A DNA stretch of 64,000 nt from Mycolicibacterium parafortuitum (GCF_002086815.1 NZ_MVID01000024.1:48905-112904); one strand, 5' to 3'. Positions 27,952-36,535 are shown, counted from the stretch's first letter. Notes: generated by a model from the letters alone, not told the origin. Numbers and translations are program-made.

Positions 27952-29046
27952 ATGAGTGGTGAGTTCGACGGAACACCGTTGGTGGTCTGCCCGCAGGGGC
28001 ACGCCAACGCCTGGCATTACCGGTTCTGCGGGCAGTGCGGTTCCCCGATCGGAGCCGTGGCCTATCCCGACGACGGGATGGTCGAGTCGGCGTCTCCGAG
28101 TCGGCGCCGCGGGTGGCTGATCGGCGGCGTGGTCGCGGCGGTGGTCGTGGTCGCCGTCGCTGTCACGGCCGGAGTGCTGCTGGTGGGCTCCTCGACCGAC
28201 GAAGCGGCCACGCCACAGGCCGGCGGATTCACGGCCGGGACGGCCAGTCCGGCCGGCATCGTCCCGGCCTGCACGACGGCGCCGCTGGTCCAGGCCGAGT
28301 CCGTCGACATGACCCCCGACGGTCTGACCGTCGCCGCCGCGTTCATGTCGCAGTGCCCGGGCGGCAACACCGAAGCCGCGTCGTCGGCGCGGATCACCGT
28401 CGCCGACGGTCAGCGCGACATCGCGGCAGGCCTGTTCGACTTCTCCGCGGCACCGGTGACGATGAAACCCGGCGAGACGGTCCGCCGCACGCTGGTGTTC
28501 CCCGCCGGGACGTACTGGCGCACCACCGAGATGTTCTCCGGTGCACCACAACTCGTCTTCCATTCCGGCGACGACAACGAGGTGACCAGTGCTTCGGCGA
28601 CGTCGGGGTCGCAACGCGTGGTCGCGCACACGGTCGCCGAACCGGAACACGGCAGCATCGACGGCGTGGCCGAAGCGGTGTTGCGCGAACTGCGGGATGC
28701 CGACTACGCGTACGTCTCCGGGTCGCTCGCGAATCGCTGGATACCGCAGATCGGTGCGAAGAAGGCCGGCCTGGTCGTCGACGGCCGGACACTCACCAGC
28801 ACCGACGTGCTGCGCAATCACCTTGCGCTGCGGGACAAGTACAACAACGTGCGGCTGCTGTCCTCGGGGCAGTGGACGACATTCAGTTCGGGGGACTTCT
28901 GGGTGACCGTCGTCGGGCAGCCGAAACTCTCGCCGGCCGAGGCCAATGCCTGGTGCGACGCCCAGCGGATTGGCGTCGACGACTGTTTCGCCAAGTTCGT
29001 CAGCTCGCTGTTCGGTGTCGAGGGCACCACGGCGTACCGGAAGTGA
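27952..29046 (+). CDS. Membrane protein with N-terminal zinc ribbon
   Basis: A 364-residue protein. Residues 13-31 (C13-PQGH, C26-GQC29) form a short zinc-ribbon-like knuckle. It is followed by a single TM helix (about 51-75, LIGGVVAAVVVVAVAVTAGVLLVG) and a large extracytoplasmic domain of about 285 residues that I do not recognise. This architecture (cytosolic zinc ribbon, TM, extracytoplasmic domain) recurs in actinobacterial membrane proteins. It overlaps or nearly touches the next gene, which has the same layout, so the pair is probably co-expressed. Confidence 0.75.
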   Translation: MSGEFDGTPLVVCPQGHANAWHYRFCGQCGSPIGAVAYPDDGMVESASPSRRRGWLIGGVVAAVVVVAVAVTAGVLLVGSSTDEAATPQAGGFTAGTASPAGIVPACTTAPLVQAESVDMTPDGLTVAAAFMSQCPGGNTEAASSARITVADGQRDIAAGLFDFSAAPVTMKPGETVRRTLVFPAGTYWRTTEMFSGAPQLVFHSGDDNEVTSASATSGSQRVVAHTVAEPEHGSIDGVAEAVLRELRDADYAYVSGSLANRWIPQIGAKKAGLVVDGRTLTSTDVLRNHLALRDKYNNVRLLSSGQWTTFSSGDFWVTVVGQPKLSPAEANAWCDAQRIGVDDCFAKFVSSLFGVEGTTAYRK

Positions 29047-29060
29047 GTGGGGGCACCGAG

Positions 29061-29984
29061 ATGAGCTTCTGTGTGTTCTGCGGCGGCGCGCTCACCGACG
29101 CCATGCACTGCAATTCGTGCGGCGCGGTCAACGTCGGCGGTACCTGGCACGAATCCGCGTACACGCCGTCGGGTGGGGCAGGCGGTGGTTGGCAGCCGGA
29201 TCCGGCGGGCCGGCACGAGGGCCGGTACTTCGTCGGCGGCCAGCCCACCGATCTGGTCCGCGACGGCGGTGTCGAAGGACTCGACCCGATGGGCAAACAA
29301 CAACTGGATAGCGTTGGTGCCGAGCCTGTTTCGGCCGCGAAACCGCACACGCGGCAACGCTGGATCGTCGTCGCCGCCGTCGCGGCGGTGCTCGCGGTCA
29401 CCGGTGCCGGTATCGGGGCGTATGCGTACCTGACCCGCGACCGGACCACGGCCGACGACCGCTACCTCGTCGCGCTGAAGCAAACGGGGTACTCGGCGGA
29501 GTTCAACTCCGACGCGAACGCCGTCGCGCACGGCAAGCAGGTCTGCCGGACCCTCGAAGAAGGCGGACCCCAGCAGGGGATGCCGGCCGACGAAGTCGCA
29601 GTGCAGTTCTTCTGCCCAAAGTTCGTCGACGGATTCCACGTGCTCGAGACGGCGACCATCACCGGAAGCTTCACCCTCAACGACGAGGACCCGAACCCGT
29701 ACCTCCCGGCGATCGAGGTGGACGGGTCGTCGTGCGTCGGCGCCGGCGGGTTCGCCGACGTCCATCCGGGGACGCCGGTGACGGTGAAGAACGGCAAGGG
29801 CGAGATCCTCACCACGACCTACCTCGAGGACGGTCAGGGCGGGCGTTTCCGGTGCACCTTCAGCTTCAGCTTCGAGGTCACCGAAGGGCAGGACCGCTAT
29901 GTGGTGGCCGTAGGCAAGCGCGGGGAGTTGAGCTATTCGTTCGCCGATCTTCGGGTCGGGGGAGTGGCGCTGACCCTGGGCTGA
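29061..29984 (+). CDS. Zinc-ribbon, single-TM protein with extracytoplasmic DUF732-like domain
   Basis: A 307-residue protein from the ATG at 29061; a GTG at 29043 overlapping the previous stop (GTGA) is an alternative start. Four cysteines (C4, C7, C17, C20) form a complete zinc ribbon. A YFVGG/LVRDGG stretch, a TM helix (about 95-118) and an extracytoplasmic region follow. Residues about 130-180 (DDRYLVALKQTGY...VCRTLEEGG...FFCPKF) look like a DUF732 domain. The distal part (about 185-307) resembles the beta-rich extracytoplasmic domains of mycobacterial lipoproteins and has not been assigned. Likely a partner of the preceding gene. Confidence 0.75.
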   Translation: MSFCVFCGGALTDAMHCNSCGAVNVGGTWHESAYTPSGGAGGGWQPDPAGRHEGRYFVGGQPTDLVRDGGVEGLDPMGKQQLDSVGAEPVSAAKPHTRQRWIVVAAVAAVLAVTGAGIGAYAYLTRDRTTADDRYLVALKQTGYSAEFNSDANAVAHGKQVCRTLEEGGPQQGMPADEVAVQFFCPKFVDGFHVLETATITGSFTLNDEDPNPYLPAIEVDGSSCVGAGGFADVHPGTPVTVKNGKGEILTTTYLEDGQGGRFRCTFSFSFEVTEGQDRYVVAVGKRGELSYSFADLRVGGVALTLG

Positions 29985-30268
29985 CCCGCCTCCAGCAACG
30001 AATCCGAAGCCGGAGCCGGCCTCGTCGGCGCGGCAACGGCCGCCGCGGAACCCGAAATCGCCCGTTTTCAAACTGTGACCTTCGACACAGTTTTTCAAGT
30101 GAAAGCCCAGCTCAGCGCTTGAGGCGCGACAAAGTCGCCTGTATGGCAAGGTCACAATACTTTTACGGTCTTGCTAATTTTTAGCTGAAACCCTCGCTCC
30201 GTATTAACGGGTAAGAAAATATTGACTCCCAACGTGGCTACGGGGTGGCCCGCGGGGGAAGGCTTTAC

Positions 30269-31945
30269 ATGAGTTATGCAAGAAACGTCGGGCGTGTTGG
30301 GGCGCTCGCGATAGCGCTTGGCGTCGGCATCGGGCTCGGCGCCGCGCCCGGCATCGCATCCGCCGACGAGACGGCTTCCAGCAGCGGTTCCGCCGGCGCC
30401 TCCTCCGCCGACAGCTCGTCGGCAAGCCAGTCCAAGAAGTCCTCGGCTGACCGCGGCGCCGACGACCGCGCCGACGACAGCGCCACCGCGAAGACGCCGA
30501 AGGCCGAGTCCGACGACGACGCCGAGTCGGAATCGCCGCGCCGGTCCCGCACCAAGCCGACGTTGTCCAGCGCCGGCCGTGGCGAGCGCGCGGACGACCC
30601 CACCGACGCTGCCCCCACCGACGATGCCGAGCCCGACGACGAACCGGTCGATGCCCCATCCGACGACGACACCGCGCCGGCCCCGGACTCCGATCCACCC
30701 GCGCCGGAGCCCGCCGACACCGTCTCGGTGCCAGTGTCCGACCCACCGGCGCCGACCCCGGACACCGCGACCGTGCCCACCGCCCCCGCGCAGACCACGT
30801 CGCTGTGGGTGCTGCTGTCCGCGGCGTGGCGCCAGCTCGGCCGCTCCGACATCGGTGCGACCCCGGCCAAACCCGCTGCGCCCCAAAAGCCCGGCGCCAC
30901 CGCACCGGAAACCCCGGTCGTCCCGCAGGTTCCGGATGTCCCGGCCACCACGCCCGTCAATGCCGCGCCCGTCGCCGATCCGGCGGTCCACACCCCCGGC
31001 TGGTTCGGCTCCGTCTGGGGCCGCGTCAACGCCACCGACCCCGACGGCGACCGGCTCGTCTACCGGGTCGACCCCGCCGCCAAAGGTGCTGTGTCCGTGA
31101 CGAGTTGGGGCCGGTTCAGCTACACCCCGACCGTTGCCGCGCGCCGAGCCGCGGGTGCCGCCGCCGCGACCGCGGCCGACAAGACCGACACCTTCACCAT
31201 CACCGTCGACGACGGCAGCGGCAACGTCGTCGCCGTCCCGGTCACGGTCACGATCAAGCCGATCAAGACCCTGGGCTCGCGCCCCCCGACCGTTCCCAAG
31301 GACCGGACGCCCGCGGACGCCCAGAACCCGATGCCGCCGGCCGAGCAGGGTGAGGGCAGGATCGTCATCACCATCGGCGGGCTCGGCACCAGGCCGGAGG
31401 ACACCGGCGACTACCTGCGGGGCTACGCGAAAGCCGAAGGCAACACCTGGATTCCGCTGGCGTATCCCGCCGCGGCGCGGCAGAGTTCGATCACCGAGGG
31501 CGCCGCCAACCTCGACCGGTTGCTGCGCACCACCGCCGGGATGATCGACGTGATCGCGATGTCGCAGGGCGCCCAGGTCGTCGGCGAGTGGCTGTCGACC
31601 TATGCGACCCTGCACGACGCGCCGCCCGCCGACCGGCTCCGGTTCACGCTGCTGGGCAATCCGGGTCGCGCGCTGGGCGCCAACCCGGACCGGATGGGCT
31701 GGAACGGGTTACGGATCGCGCTGACCCCCGAGAACACGGCGTACACCGTCCGCGACATCGCCCAGCGCTGGGACGGCTGGGCGAACTGGGAGAACTGGCC
31801 CAGTCTGCAGCGTATTGCCGAAGACGTGGTCCGCCTGTTCGTCGGGATGTTCACCGACCACTCGGGCGCCTACGACGACGTCGACGTGACCACGCTGCAA
31901 GTCCGCGCGGTCGTCGGTAACACCACGTACTACGTCGCGACCTAG
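30269..31945 (+). CDS. Secreted PE-PPE-domain serine hydrolase with Ig-like domain
   Basis: A 558-residue protein. The signal peptide (NVGRVGALAIALGVGIGLG, cleaved near ASA-DE) is followed by about 190 residues of Ser/Asp/Pro/Thr-rich linker. A cadherin/VCBS-like domain follows (about 225-330; NATDPDGDRLVYRV, DTFTITVDDGSGN). The C-terminal PE-PPE domain (about 365-550) opens with IVITIGGLGT and contains the nucleophile in IAMSQGAQ, an alpha/beta hydrolase fold related to cutinase-type esterases. No PE or PPE N-terminal domain is present. GGGGGAAGG precedes the ATG. Likely acts on cell-envelope lipids; this is inferred from the family. Confidence 0.82.
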   Translation: MSYARNVGRVGALAIALGVGIGLGAAPGIASADETASSSGSAGASSADSSSASQSKKSSADRGADDRADDSATAKTPKAESDDDAESESPRRSRTKPTLSSAGRGERADDPTDAAPTDDAEPDDEPVDAPSDDDTAPAPDSDPPAPEPADTVSVPVSDPPAPTPDTATVPTAPAQTTSLWVLLSAAWRQLGRSDIGATPAKPAAPQKPGATAPETPVVPQVPDVPATTPVNAAPVADPAVHTPGWFGSVWGRVNATDPDGDRLVYRVDPAAKGAVSVTSWGRFSYTPTVAARRAAGAAAATAADKTDTFTITVDDGSGNVVAVPVTVTIKPIKTLGSRPPTVPKDRTPADAQNPMPPAEQGEGRIVITIGGLGTRPEDTGDYLRGYAKAEGNTWIPLAYPAAARQSSITEGAANLDRLLRTTAGMIDVIAMSQGAQVVGEWLSTYATLHDAPPADRLRFTLLGNPGRALGANPDRMGWNGLRIALTPENTAYTVRDIAQRWDGWANWENWPSLQRIAEDVVRLFVGMFTDHSGAYDDVDVTTLQVRAVVGNTTYYVAT

Positions 31946-31955
31946 AACCCGCCCC

Positions 31956-31974
31956 CGCAGGCCCAGAGCCTGCG
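31956..31974 (+). terminator. GC-rich hairpin downstream of the PE-PPE-domain gene
   Basis: CGCAGGC and GCCTGCG form perfect 7-bp arms around a 5-nt loop, 10 nt after the stop codon. No T-tract follows, as is common for mycobacterial hairpin terminators. It also separates this gene from ohrR. Confidence 0.5.
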
Positions 31975-31990
31975 CTGCCGCTAATACATT

Positions 31991-32011
31991 GCGCACAATT
32001 TAATTGCGCGC
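31991..32011. promoter_or_regulatory. Probable OhrR operator
   Basis: GCGCACAATT-T-AATTGCGCGC is a near-perfect 10-bp inverted repeat with one mismatch. It is AT-rich at the centre like known OhrR sites (ACAATT/AATTGT core). It abuts the TACTGT box of ohrR, so repressor binding would block transcription. Confidence 0.65.
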
Positions 32012-32017
32012 TACTGT
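32012..32017 (+). promoter_or_regulatory. Candidate -10 box (TACTGT) of ohrR
   Basis: TACTGT is 7 nt before the GTG at 32025 and directly follows the operator; a leaderless start is likely. Confidence 0.45.
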
Positions 32018-32024
32018 CGGGAAC

Positions 32025-32447
32025 GTGCATGCCGCCCGCCTCGACGACCAGCTCTGCTTCGCCCTCTACACGGCGCAGCGGACGGTCACGGCCGCCTATC
32101 GGCCACTGCTCGACGAACTCGGCATCACCTATCCCCAGTACCTCGTGCTGTTGGTGCTGTGGGAGGACGGCCCCTGCTCGGTCAGTCACCTGGGGGAGCG
32201 GTTGCAGCTCGATTCGGGCACGCTCTCGCCGTTGCTGAAGCGACTGGAGGCCGTCGGACTGGTGGCCCGCCGCCGCTCGGCCGACGACGAACGTCGCGTC
32301 GAGGTGTCGCTGACCGAGGCGGGTACCCGCCTGGAAGACCGGGCGGCCTGTGTCCCCGAACGTCTGCTGGCCGGTTCCGGAGCCTCCGAAACCGAGCTCG
32401 TCGAGCTGCGGGACGCGTTGAAACACCTTGTGCGGCAAATGCAATGA
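32025..32447 (+). CDS. ohrR: OhrR, MarR-family organic-peroxide sensor repressor
   Basis: A 140-residue MarR-family winged-helix protein. The peroxide-sensing cysteine is Cys11 in LDDQLCFALY, the diagnostic OhrR position. The DNA-binding part shows LQLDSGTLSPLLKRLEAVGLVARRRS and DDERRVEVSLTEAG. On reaction with organic hydroperoxides the cysteine oxidises and the repressor leaves DNA. GTG 32025 was chosen because of the 7-nt spacing to the TACTGT box. It sits 20 bp upstream of its target gene ohr. Confidence 0.9.
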   Translation: MHAARLDDQLCFALYTAQRTVTAAYRPLLDELGITYPQYLVLLVLWEDGPCSVSHLGERLQLDSGTLSPLLKRLEAVGLVARRRSADDERRVEVSLTEAGTRLEDRAACVPERLLAGSGASETELVELRDALKHLVRQMQ

Positions 32448-32467
32448 CTCCACGAAAGGAAACCCCG

Positions 32468-32890
32468 ATGAAGGCTCTCTACACCGCGGAAGCGCTGGCC
32501 ACCGGCGAAGGCCGTGACGGACACGGGCGCACCTCCGACGGCAAAGTCGATGTCACGCTGAGCATTCCGAAGGAGATGGGCGGCACGGGCGTCGGCACCA
32601 ACCCGGAACAGTTGTTCGCGATCGGCTATGCGGCCTGCTACCACTCCGCGCTGCGCCTGGTCGCGCGCCAGCAGAAGGCCGACGTCTCCGACTCGGCCGT
32701 GGGCGCGAAGGTGACCCTCGGTTCCAACGACGACGGCGGCTTCGGACTGGCCGTCGAGCTGGAGATCACGCTGCCCAACGTCGATCCCGGCACCGCCCAG
32801 CAGTTGGCCGAGGCCGCCCACCAGGTGTGCCCGTACTCCAACGCGACCCGCGGCAACATCGACGTGAAGCTGACCATCACCGACGACTGA
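32468..32890 (+). CDS. ohr: Organic hydroperoxide resistance protein
   Basis: A 140-residue OsmC/Ohr-family thiol peroxidase. The two redox cysteines are Cys57 (GYAACYHSAL) and Cys121 (HQVCPYSNATRGN), and the Arg/Glu-bearing motif GRTSDGKVDVTLSIP is at the N-terminus. Ohr reduces fatty-acid and other organic hydroperoxides to alcohols with lipoyl-protein thiols. It is immediately downstream of ohrR, with an AAAGGAAA-type ribosome-binding site, and should be induced by organic peroxides. Confidence 0.93.
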   Translation: MKALYTAEALATGEGRDGHGRTSDGKVDVTLSIPKEMGGTGVGTNPEQLFAIGYAACYHSALRLVARQQKADVSDSAVGAKVTLGSNDDGGFGLAVELEITLPNVDPGTAQQLAEAAHQVCPYSNATRGNIDVKLTITDD

Positions 32891-33058
32891 CCGGCACGCG
32901 TTTCGGCAGCTCGCACGTCGAATTTGCCCTGTTCGGGAACCTGGGAGCGGGCTGTCTATCCATTCAGCGAAGCAACTGATCGTGCCCGCCGGATTTTTGC
33001 AGGCTGCCTCACTTTATTCAACGACACCGAACAGGAGCGCTGAATGTAAAGGTCGGTT

Positions 33059-33064
33059 TATGAT
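33059..33064 (+). promoter_or_regulatory. Candidate -10 box (TATGAT) of the c-di-GMP protein gene
   Basis: TATGAT is near-consensus and lies 8 nt before the ATG at 33073, in a relatively AT-rich intergenic stretch with no ribosome-binding site. Confidence 0.45.
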
Positions 33065-33072
33065 CCTTTGCT

Positions 33073-35214
33073 ATGCGTGTCAATGAGGCGGGCGAACGCC
33101 TCATGGGGGATCAGCCCGGGGTGTCGGGTGACCTGGTGCGCACCCTGCTGGGCATTCTGCGCCAGCGTCTCGGCCTCGACACCGCCTGGCTGTCCTCGTT
33201 TCAGGACGGCACCCAGACCATCGAAGTCCTCGACGGCGACGCCGAATCACTCGGGCTGACTACGGGTAAACGCATGCCGTTGTCGGAGACCTACTGCGTG
33301 CGCGTCATCGACGGCCGGCTGCCCAACATCGTGCCCGACACCTTGGCCAACGAGACCACCGCCGCGCTGGCGGTCACGCAGAAGGCGGGAATGGCCGCCT
33401 ACGTCGGCGCTCCGGTGACCGGTCACACCGGCGCCGCCGGGATGGTCTGCCTGGTCAGCGGCGAGCCGAAACCCTATCTCGGCGAAGAAGATCTGAAACT
33501 CGTCAAGCAGGTCGCCGAACTGATCGGCACGCTGATCGAGACCCCGGGGCACCGGTCCGACTCCGTCGACCGCCGCCACCTGATCCGCCGCGTCGTCGCC
33601 GAGAGCGATTTCGAAGTGGTGTTCCAGGCGGTCCACGACGTCACCGACGGCAAGGTGGTCGGAGTCGAGGCGCTCTCGCGGTTCCACTGCGAACCGTTCC
33701 GCCCCGACGCCTTCTTCGAACAGGCCGCCCAGATGGGGCTCGGCATCGAACTGGAGATGGCGATCGTGCGGCGCGTCCTGGCGCTGATGCCGCAGTTGCC
33801 GCCCGACGTGTTCGTCGCGATCAACGTGTCGCCTGCCGCGGCGATGGCGGCCCCGTGGAGCGAGCTGCTGCAGGACGTCGACCCGGCCCGCATCGTCCTG
33901 GAGATCACCGAACACGACGCCGTACAGAACTACGCAGCCCTCGACGACGCGCTGGAAGCTTGCCGGACCCACGGGGTGCGGGTGGCCGCCGACGACGTCG
34001 GCGCTGGGTTCGCGTCGTTCTCCCACGTGCTCGAGCTCGCACCGGAGTTCGTCAAGATCGACCATTCGATCATCCGCCACATCGACGTCGACGACGCCCG
34101 CCGCCGCCTGGCCCACGCGATCGCCGACTTCGCCGGCCAGATCGGCGCGATGGTGATCGCCGAGGGCGTGGAAACCCAGAGCGAACTCGACGCGGTCAAC
34201 GCCGCGGGGATCTCCTGGGCGCAAGGCTTTTTCCTGAGCCGCCCCAAATCGCACGAACACGGTTTCCCCGCCGCGCTGGCCACCGCCGAACCGGTCGATC
34301 CCATCGACGCACCGGTCGACCTGCTGGGGGAGCGGCGCTTCGAGCTCGCCCTGGCCCACTCGCCGATCGGGATGGCCGTCGTCGGCCTCGACGGATCGTT
34401 CCTGCGCACCAACCGGGCGCTGCGTGCGATGCTCGGCTACAGCCGACGGGCGATGTCGCAGATGACCTTTCAGGACATCACCCACCCCGACGACCTGGAT
34501 CTGGACCTGTCCCTGGTCAACGAATGCCTGGACGGCCGGCGCCGGTCGTACCGGATCGACAAGCGCTACATCGCCGCCGACGGCAGCGTCGTGTGGTGCG
34601 CGCTGACCGCGGTGCTGGTGCACGCGCCCCGGGATCAACCGCGCTGCTTCGTCTCTCAGATCGTCGACGTGACCGCCGACCGGGTGCGGGAAGCCGAACT
34701 GGCCCGCCGCGCCACCACCGACCCGCTCACCGCGATCGCGAACCGGTCGGCGGCGTGGACCCGGCTGGAACAACTCGACGCCGACGGCGCCGGGTACGGG
34801 GTGCTGTTCTGCGACATCGAGCGGTTCAAGTCGGTCAACGACCGGCACGGCCACCACGCCGGCGACCGGCTACTGGTCGAGGTCGCCGACCGGCTGCACG
34901 CCGCGGTCCAACCGTTCGACCTGGTGGCCCGCTGGGGCGGCGACGAATTCCTGATCGTCACCCCCCGCACCGACGCCCGCATGCTGGATTGCCTGGCCGA
35001 TCAGATCGTGGCGACGGTCGAAGGCTCACCGATCCCGCTCGCCGGAGGCGTCGAGGAGCCCGTGGTGCTGACCGTCGGCGTCGCGGCGCACCGGGCCGGC
35101 GACGACCGCTCGATCGACGACGTGCTGGATCTGGCCGACCATGCCGTCGTCGAGCAGCGGCGCCGGCGTCCGCGGGTACGCCGCAGGCTGGGAGTGTCGC
35201 GGCGGCGCGACTAG
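33073..35214 (+). CDS. GAF-EAL-PAS-GGDEF c-di-GMP metabolism protein
   Basis: A 713-residue cytosolic protein. Order: GAF (about 18-155), EAL phosphodiesterase (about 170-405), PAS (about 420-540), GGDEF cyclase (about 550-700). EAL landmarks are complete: EALSRF, INVSP, EITEHD, ADDVGAGFASF, KIDHSII and AEGVET. The GGDEF domain has CDIERFKSVND and the intact signature RWGGDEF. The usual inhibitory RxxD before it reads QPFD, so product inhibition is probably lost. Both activities may therefore be present, tuned by GAF/PAS ligands. The EAL-before-GGDEF order is the reverse of most hybrids. The stop shares CTAG with the convergent TetR gene. Confidence 0.88.
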   Translation: MRVNEAGERLMGDQPGVSGDLVRTLLGILRQRLGLDTAWLSSFQDGTQTIEVLDGDAESLGLTTGKRMPLSETYCVRVIDGRLPNIVPDTLANETTAALAVTQKAGMAAYVGAPVTGHTGAAGMVCLVSGEPKPYLGEEDLKLVKQVAELIGTLIETPGHRSDSVDRRHLIRRVVAESDFEVVFQAVHDVTDGKVVGVEALSRFHCEPFRPDAFFEQAAQMGLGIELEMAIVRRVLALMPQLPPDVFVAINVSPAAAMAAPWSELLQDVDPARIVLEITEHDAVQNYAALDDALEACRTHGVRVAADDVGAGFASFSHVLELAPEFVKIDHSIIRHIDVDDARRRLAHAIADFAGQIGAMVIAEGVETQSELDAVNAAGISWAQGFFLSRPKSHEHGFPAALATAEPVDPIDAPVDLLGERRFELALAHSPIGMAVVGLDGSFLRTNRALRAMLGYSRRAMSQMTFQDITHPDDLDLDLSLVNECLDGRRRSYRIDKRYIAADGSVVWCALTAVLVHAPRDQPRCFVSQIVDVTADRVREAELARRATTDPLTAIANRSAAWTRLEQLDADGAGYGVLFCDIERFKSVNDRHGHHAGDRLLVEVADRLHAAVQPFDLVARWGGDEFLIVTPRTDARMLDCLADQIVATVEGSPIPLAGGVEEPVVLTVGVAAHRAGDDRSIDDVLDLADHAVVEQRRRRPRVRRRLGVSRRRD

Positions 35215-35789
35215 CGCGTCAGACGCGTGGCCAAGATCGTCAGCATCTCGTCCAGCGCGGAATCGGGCACCGGGTTGTCGTGCGACGCGGCTATCAGGAT
35301 GCCGACGATCGCGCCGGCGATCACCCGCCGTTCGAGTTCGTCGGCCGGCGCGTCGGGCCGGCGTTTGAGCGCATCGGTGATCAGGGCGATCAGCCGGACG
35401 TACGACGAGTAGAGCAGTCCCCGGGCTTCGGGAATCTCGTACAGCATCCGCTCGCTGGCGATGGCGGCCGCGCGCTGCTCAGGGCTCAGCGACGCGTAGA
35501 AGGTGGCGACGCCGTGCCGGTAGGCCTCGATGATCGGGAGATCGGCCGGCGCGTTGGCGAACGCTTCCATGATCGGCGGGATGTGGTCGTCGGACAGCAG
35601 CAGGGCTTCCTTGACCCCGAAGTAGCGGTAGAACGTGCGGGGCGAGACGTTGGCCGCTTCGGCGATCTGCTCGACGGTGGTGTTGGCGTAACCCTGCCTG
35701 TCGAAGAGCCGGAACGCCTCGCGCTTGATGTCCAGACGTGTCTGAACCTTCTTACGCTCCCGCAGCCCCTGCGGTTCCGGTTCTGGCAC
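35211..35789 (-). CDS. TetR-family transcriptional regulator
   Basis: A 192-residue protein with a TetR N-terminal helix-turn-helix: AFRLFDRQGYANTTVEQIAEAANVSPRTFYRYFGVKEALL. The C-terminal domain (about 80-190) belongs to the broad MftR-like TetR_C group; a ligand cannot be assigned. Its stop codon overlaps the stop of the c-di-GMP gene at the tetranucleotide CTAG. Its target is unknown; the upstream TetR gene is 47 bp away on the same strand. Confidence 0.87.
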   Translation of the reverse strand: MPEPEPQGLRERKKVQTRLDIKREAFRLFDRQGYANTTVEQIAEAANVSPRTFYRYFGVKEALLLSDDHIPPIMEAFANAPADLPIIEAYRHGVATFYASLSPEQRAAAIASERMLYEIPEARGLLYSSYVRLIALITDALKRRPDAPADELERRVIAGAIVGILIAASHDNPVPDSALDEMLTILATRLTR

Positions 35790-35836
35790 AGGGCCAGTGT
35801 CCCTCAGATAGCCGTGTTAACCAAAACCCGCCCTCG

Positions 35837-36442
35837 TCAGCCCGGACCCGCCCGCAGTGCTCGCTCAGCGAACTTCAGCACCGGCGCCTCCAAGGCGAGG
35901 ATCGCGTCCGGATTGTCGTCGATAAGCGCGGTGGTGACCATCGCGGAGACCGCGGCCACCAGGGCCTGACAGGCAAACCGATCAGCTTTGCTGCGCGCCT
36001 TGAACACCCGGCCCACCCCGGCCACGAATTCCTGCTGCAGCGCGGCGCGGCGGCGGATCGCCTCCGGCCCGGCGGCGTACACCTCCAGCAGGTAGAGCCG
36101 GGCGACGCGGGGGTCGAGCGCCATGAAGCCGAGATATCGGTGCAGCATGACCCCGAAGCGTTCCATCGGGGTCCCGGTGGCCGGTACCGCCTGGATGGCC
36201 GTCATGGCGTGGCGCTGCATATCGGCGAAACCGGCCATGAAGCAGTCCAGCTTGGAATCGAAATGCTGGTAGAACGTTGCGCGCGAGACCCCGGCGTGCT
36301 TGATCATGTCGTCGACCGAGGTGTTGTTGAAGCCCTTGGTCCCCATCACGGCCACGAGCGCCTTGAACAGCCGCTGCTTCTGGTGGGCGGTGACCTCGTC
36401 GCGGCTGAGGCGGTGCCGGCCGGATGCGAGCCGCTCGGCCAT
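35837..36442 (-). CDS. TetR-family transcriptional regulator
   Basis: A 201-residue TetR protein. The N-terminal HTH is LFKALVAVMGTKGFNNTSVDDMIKHAGVSRATFYQHFDSKLDCF, followed by a helical ligand-binding domain. It is transcribed in the same direction as the second TetR gene downstream. An upstream palindrome cluster at 36536-36566 is a plausible autoregulatory site. Physiological targets are not evident; the neighbours (HAD enzyme, c-di-GMP protein) give no clear hint. Confidence 0.87.
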   Translation of the reverse strand: MAERLASGRHRLSRDEVTAHQKQRLFKALVAVMGTKGFNNTSVDDMIKHAGVSRATFYQHFDSKLDCFMAGFADMQRHAMTAIQAVPATGTPMERFGVMLHRYLGFMALDPRVARLYLLEVYAAGPEAIRRRAALQQEFVAGVGRVFKARSKADRFACQALVAAVSAMVTTALIDDNPDAILALEAPVLKFAERALRAGPG

Positions 36443-36535
36443 GCCGCCTCCTTAGCCGCTGATTGACACCGAAGTATAGGGCGAGTTCAGCGGCGCTTTC
36501 CGGGGCGCCGGCGGCAGCGGCCGAAAAACTGATTC

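Noticed and set aside
35211..35214. Overlapping stop codons in CTAG, also at 41958-41961
   Set aside because: Convergent genes sharing a CTAG stop are a normal result of tight packing, not a regulatory element.
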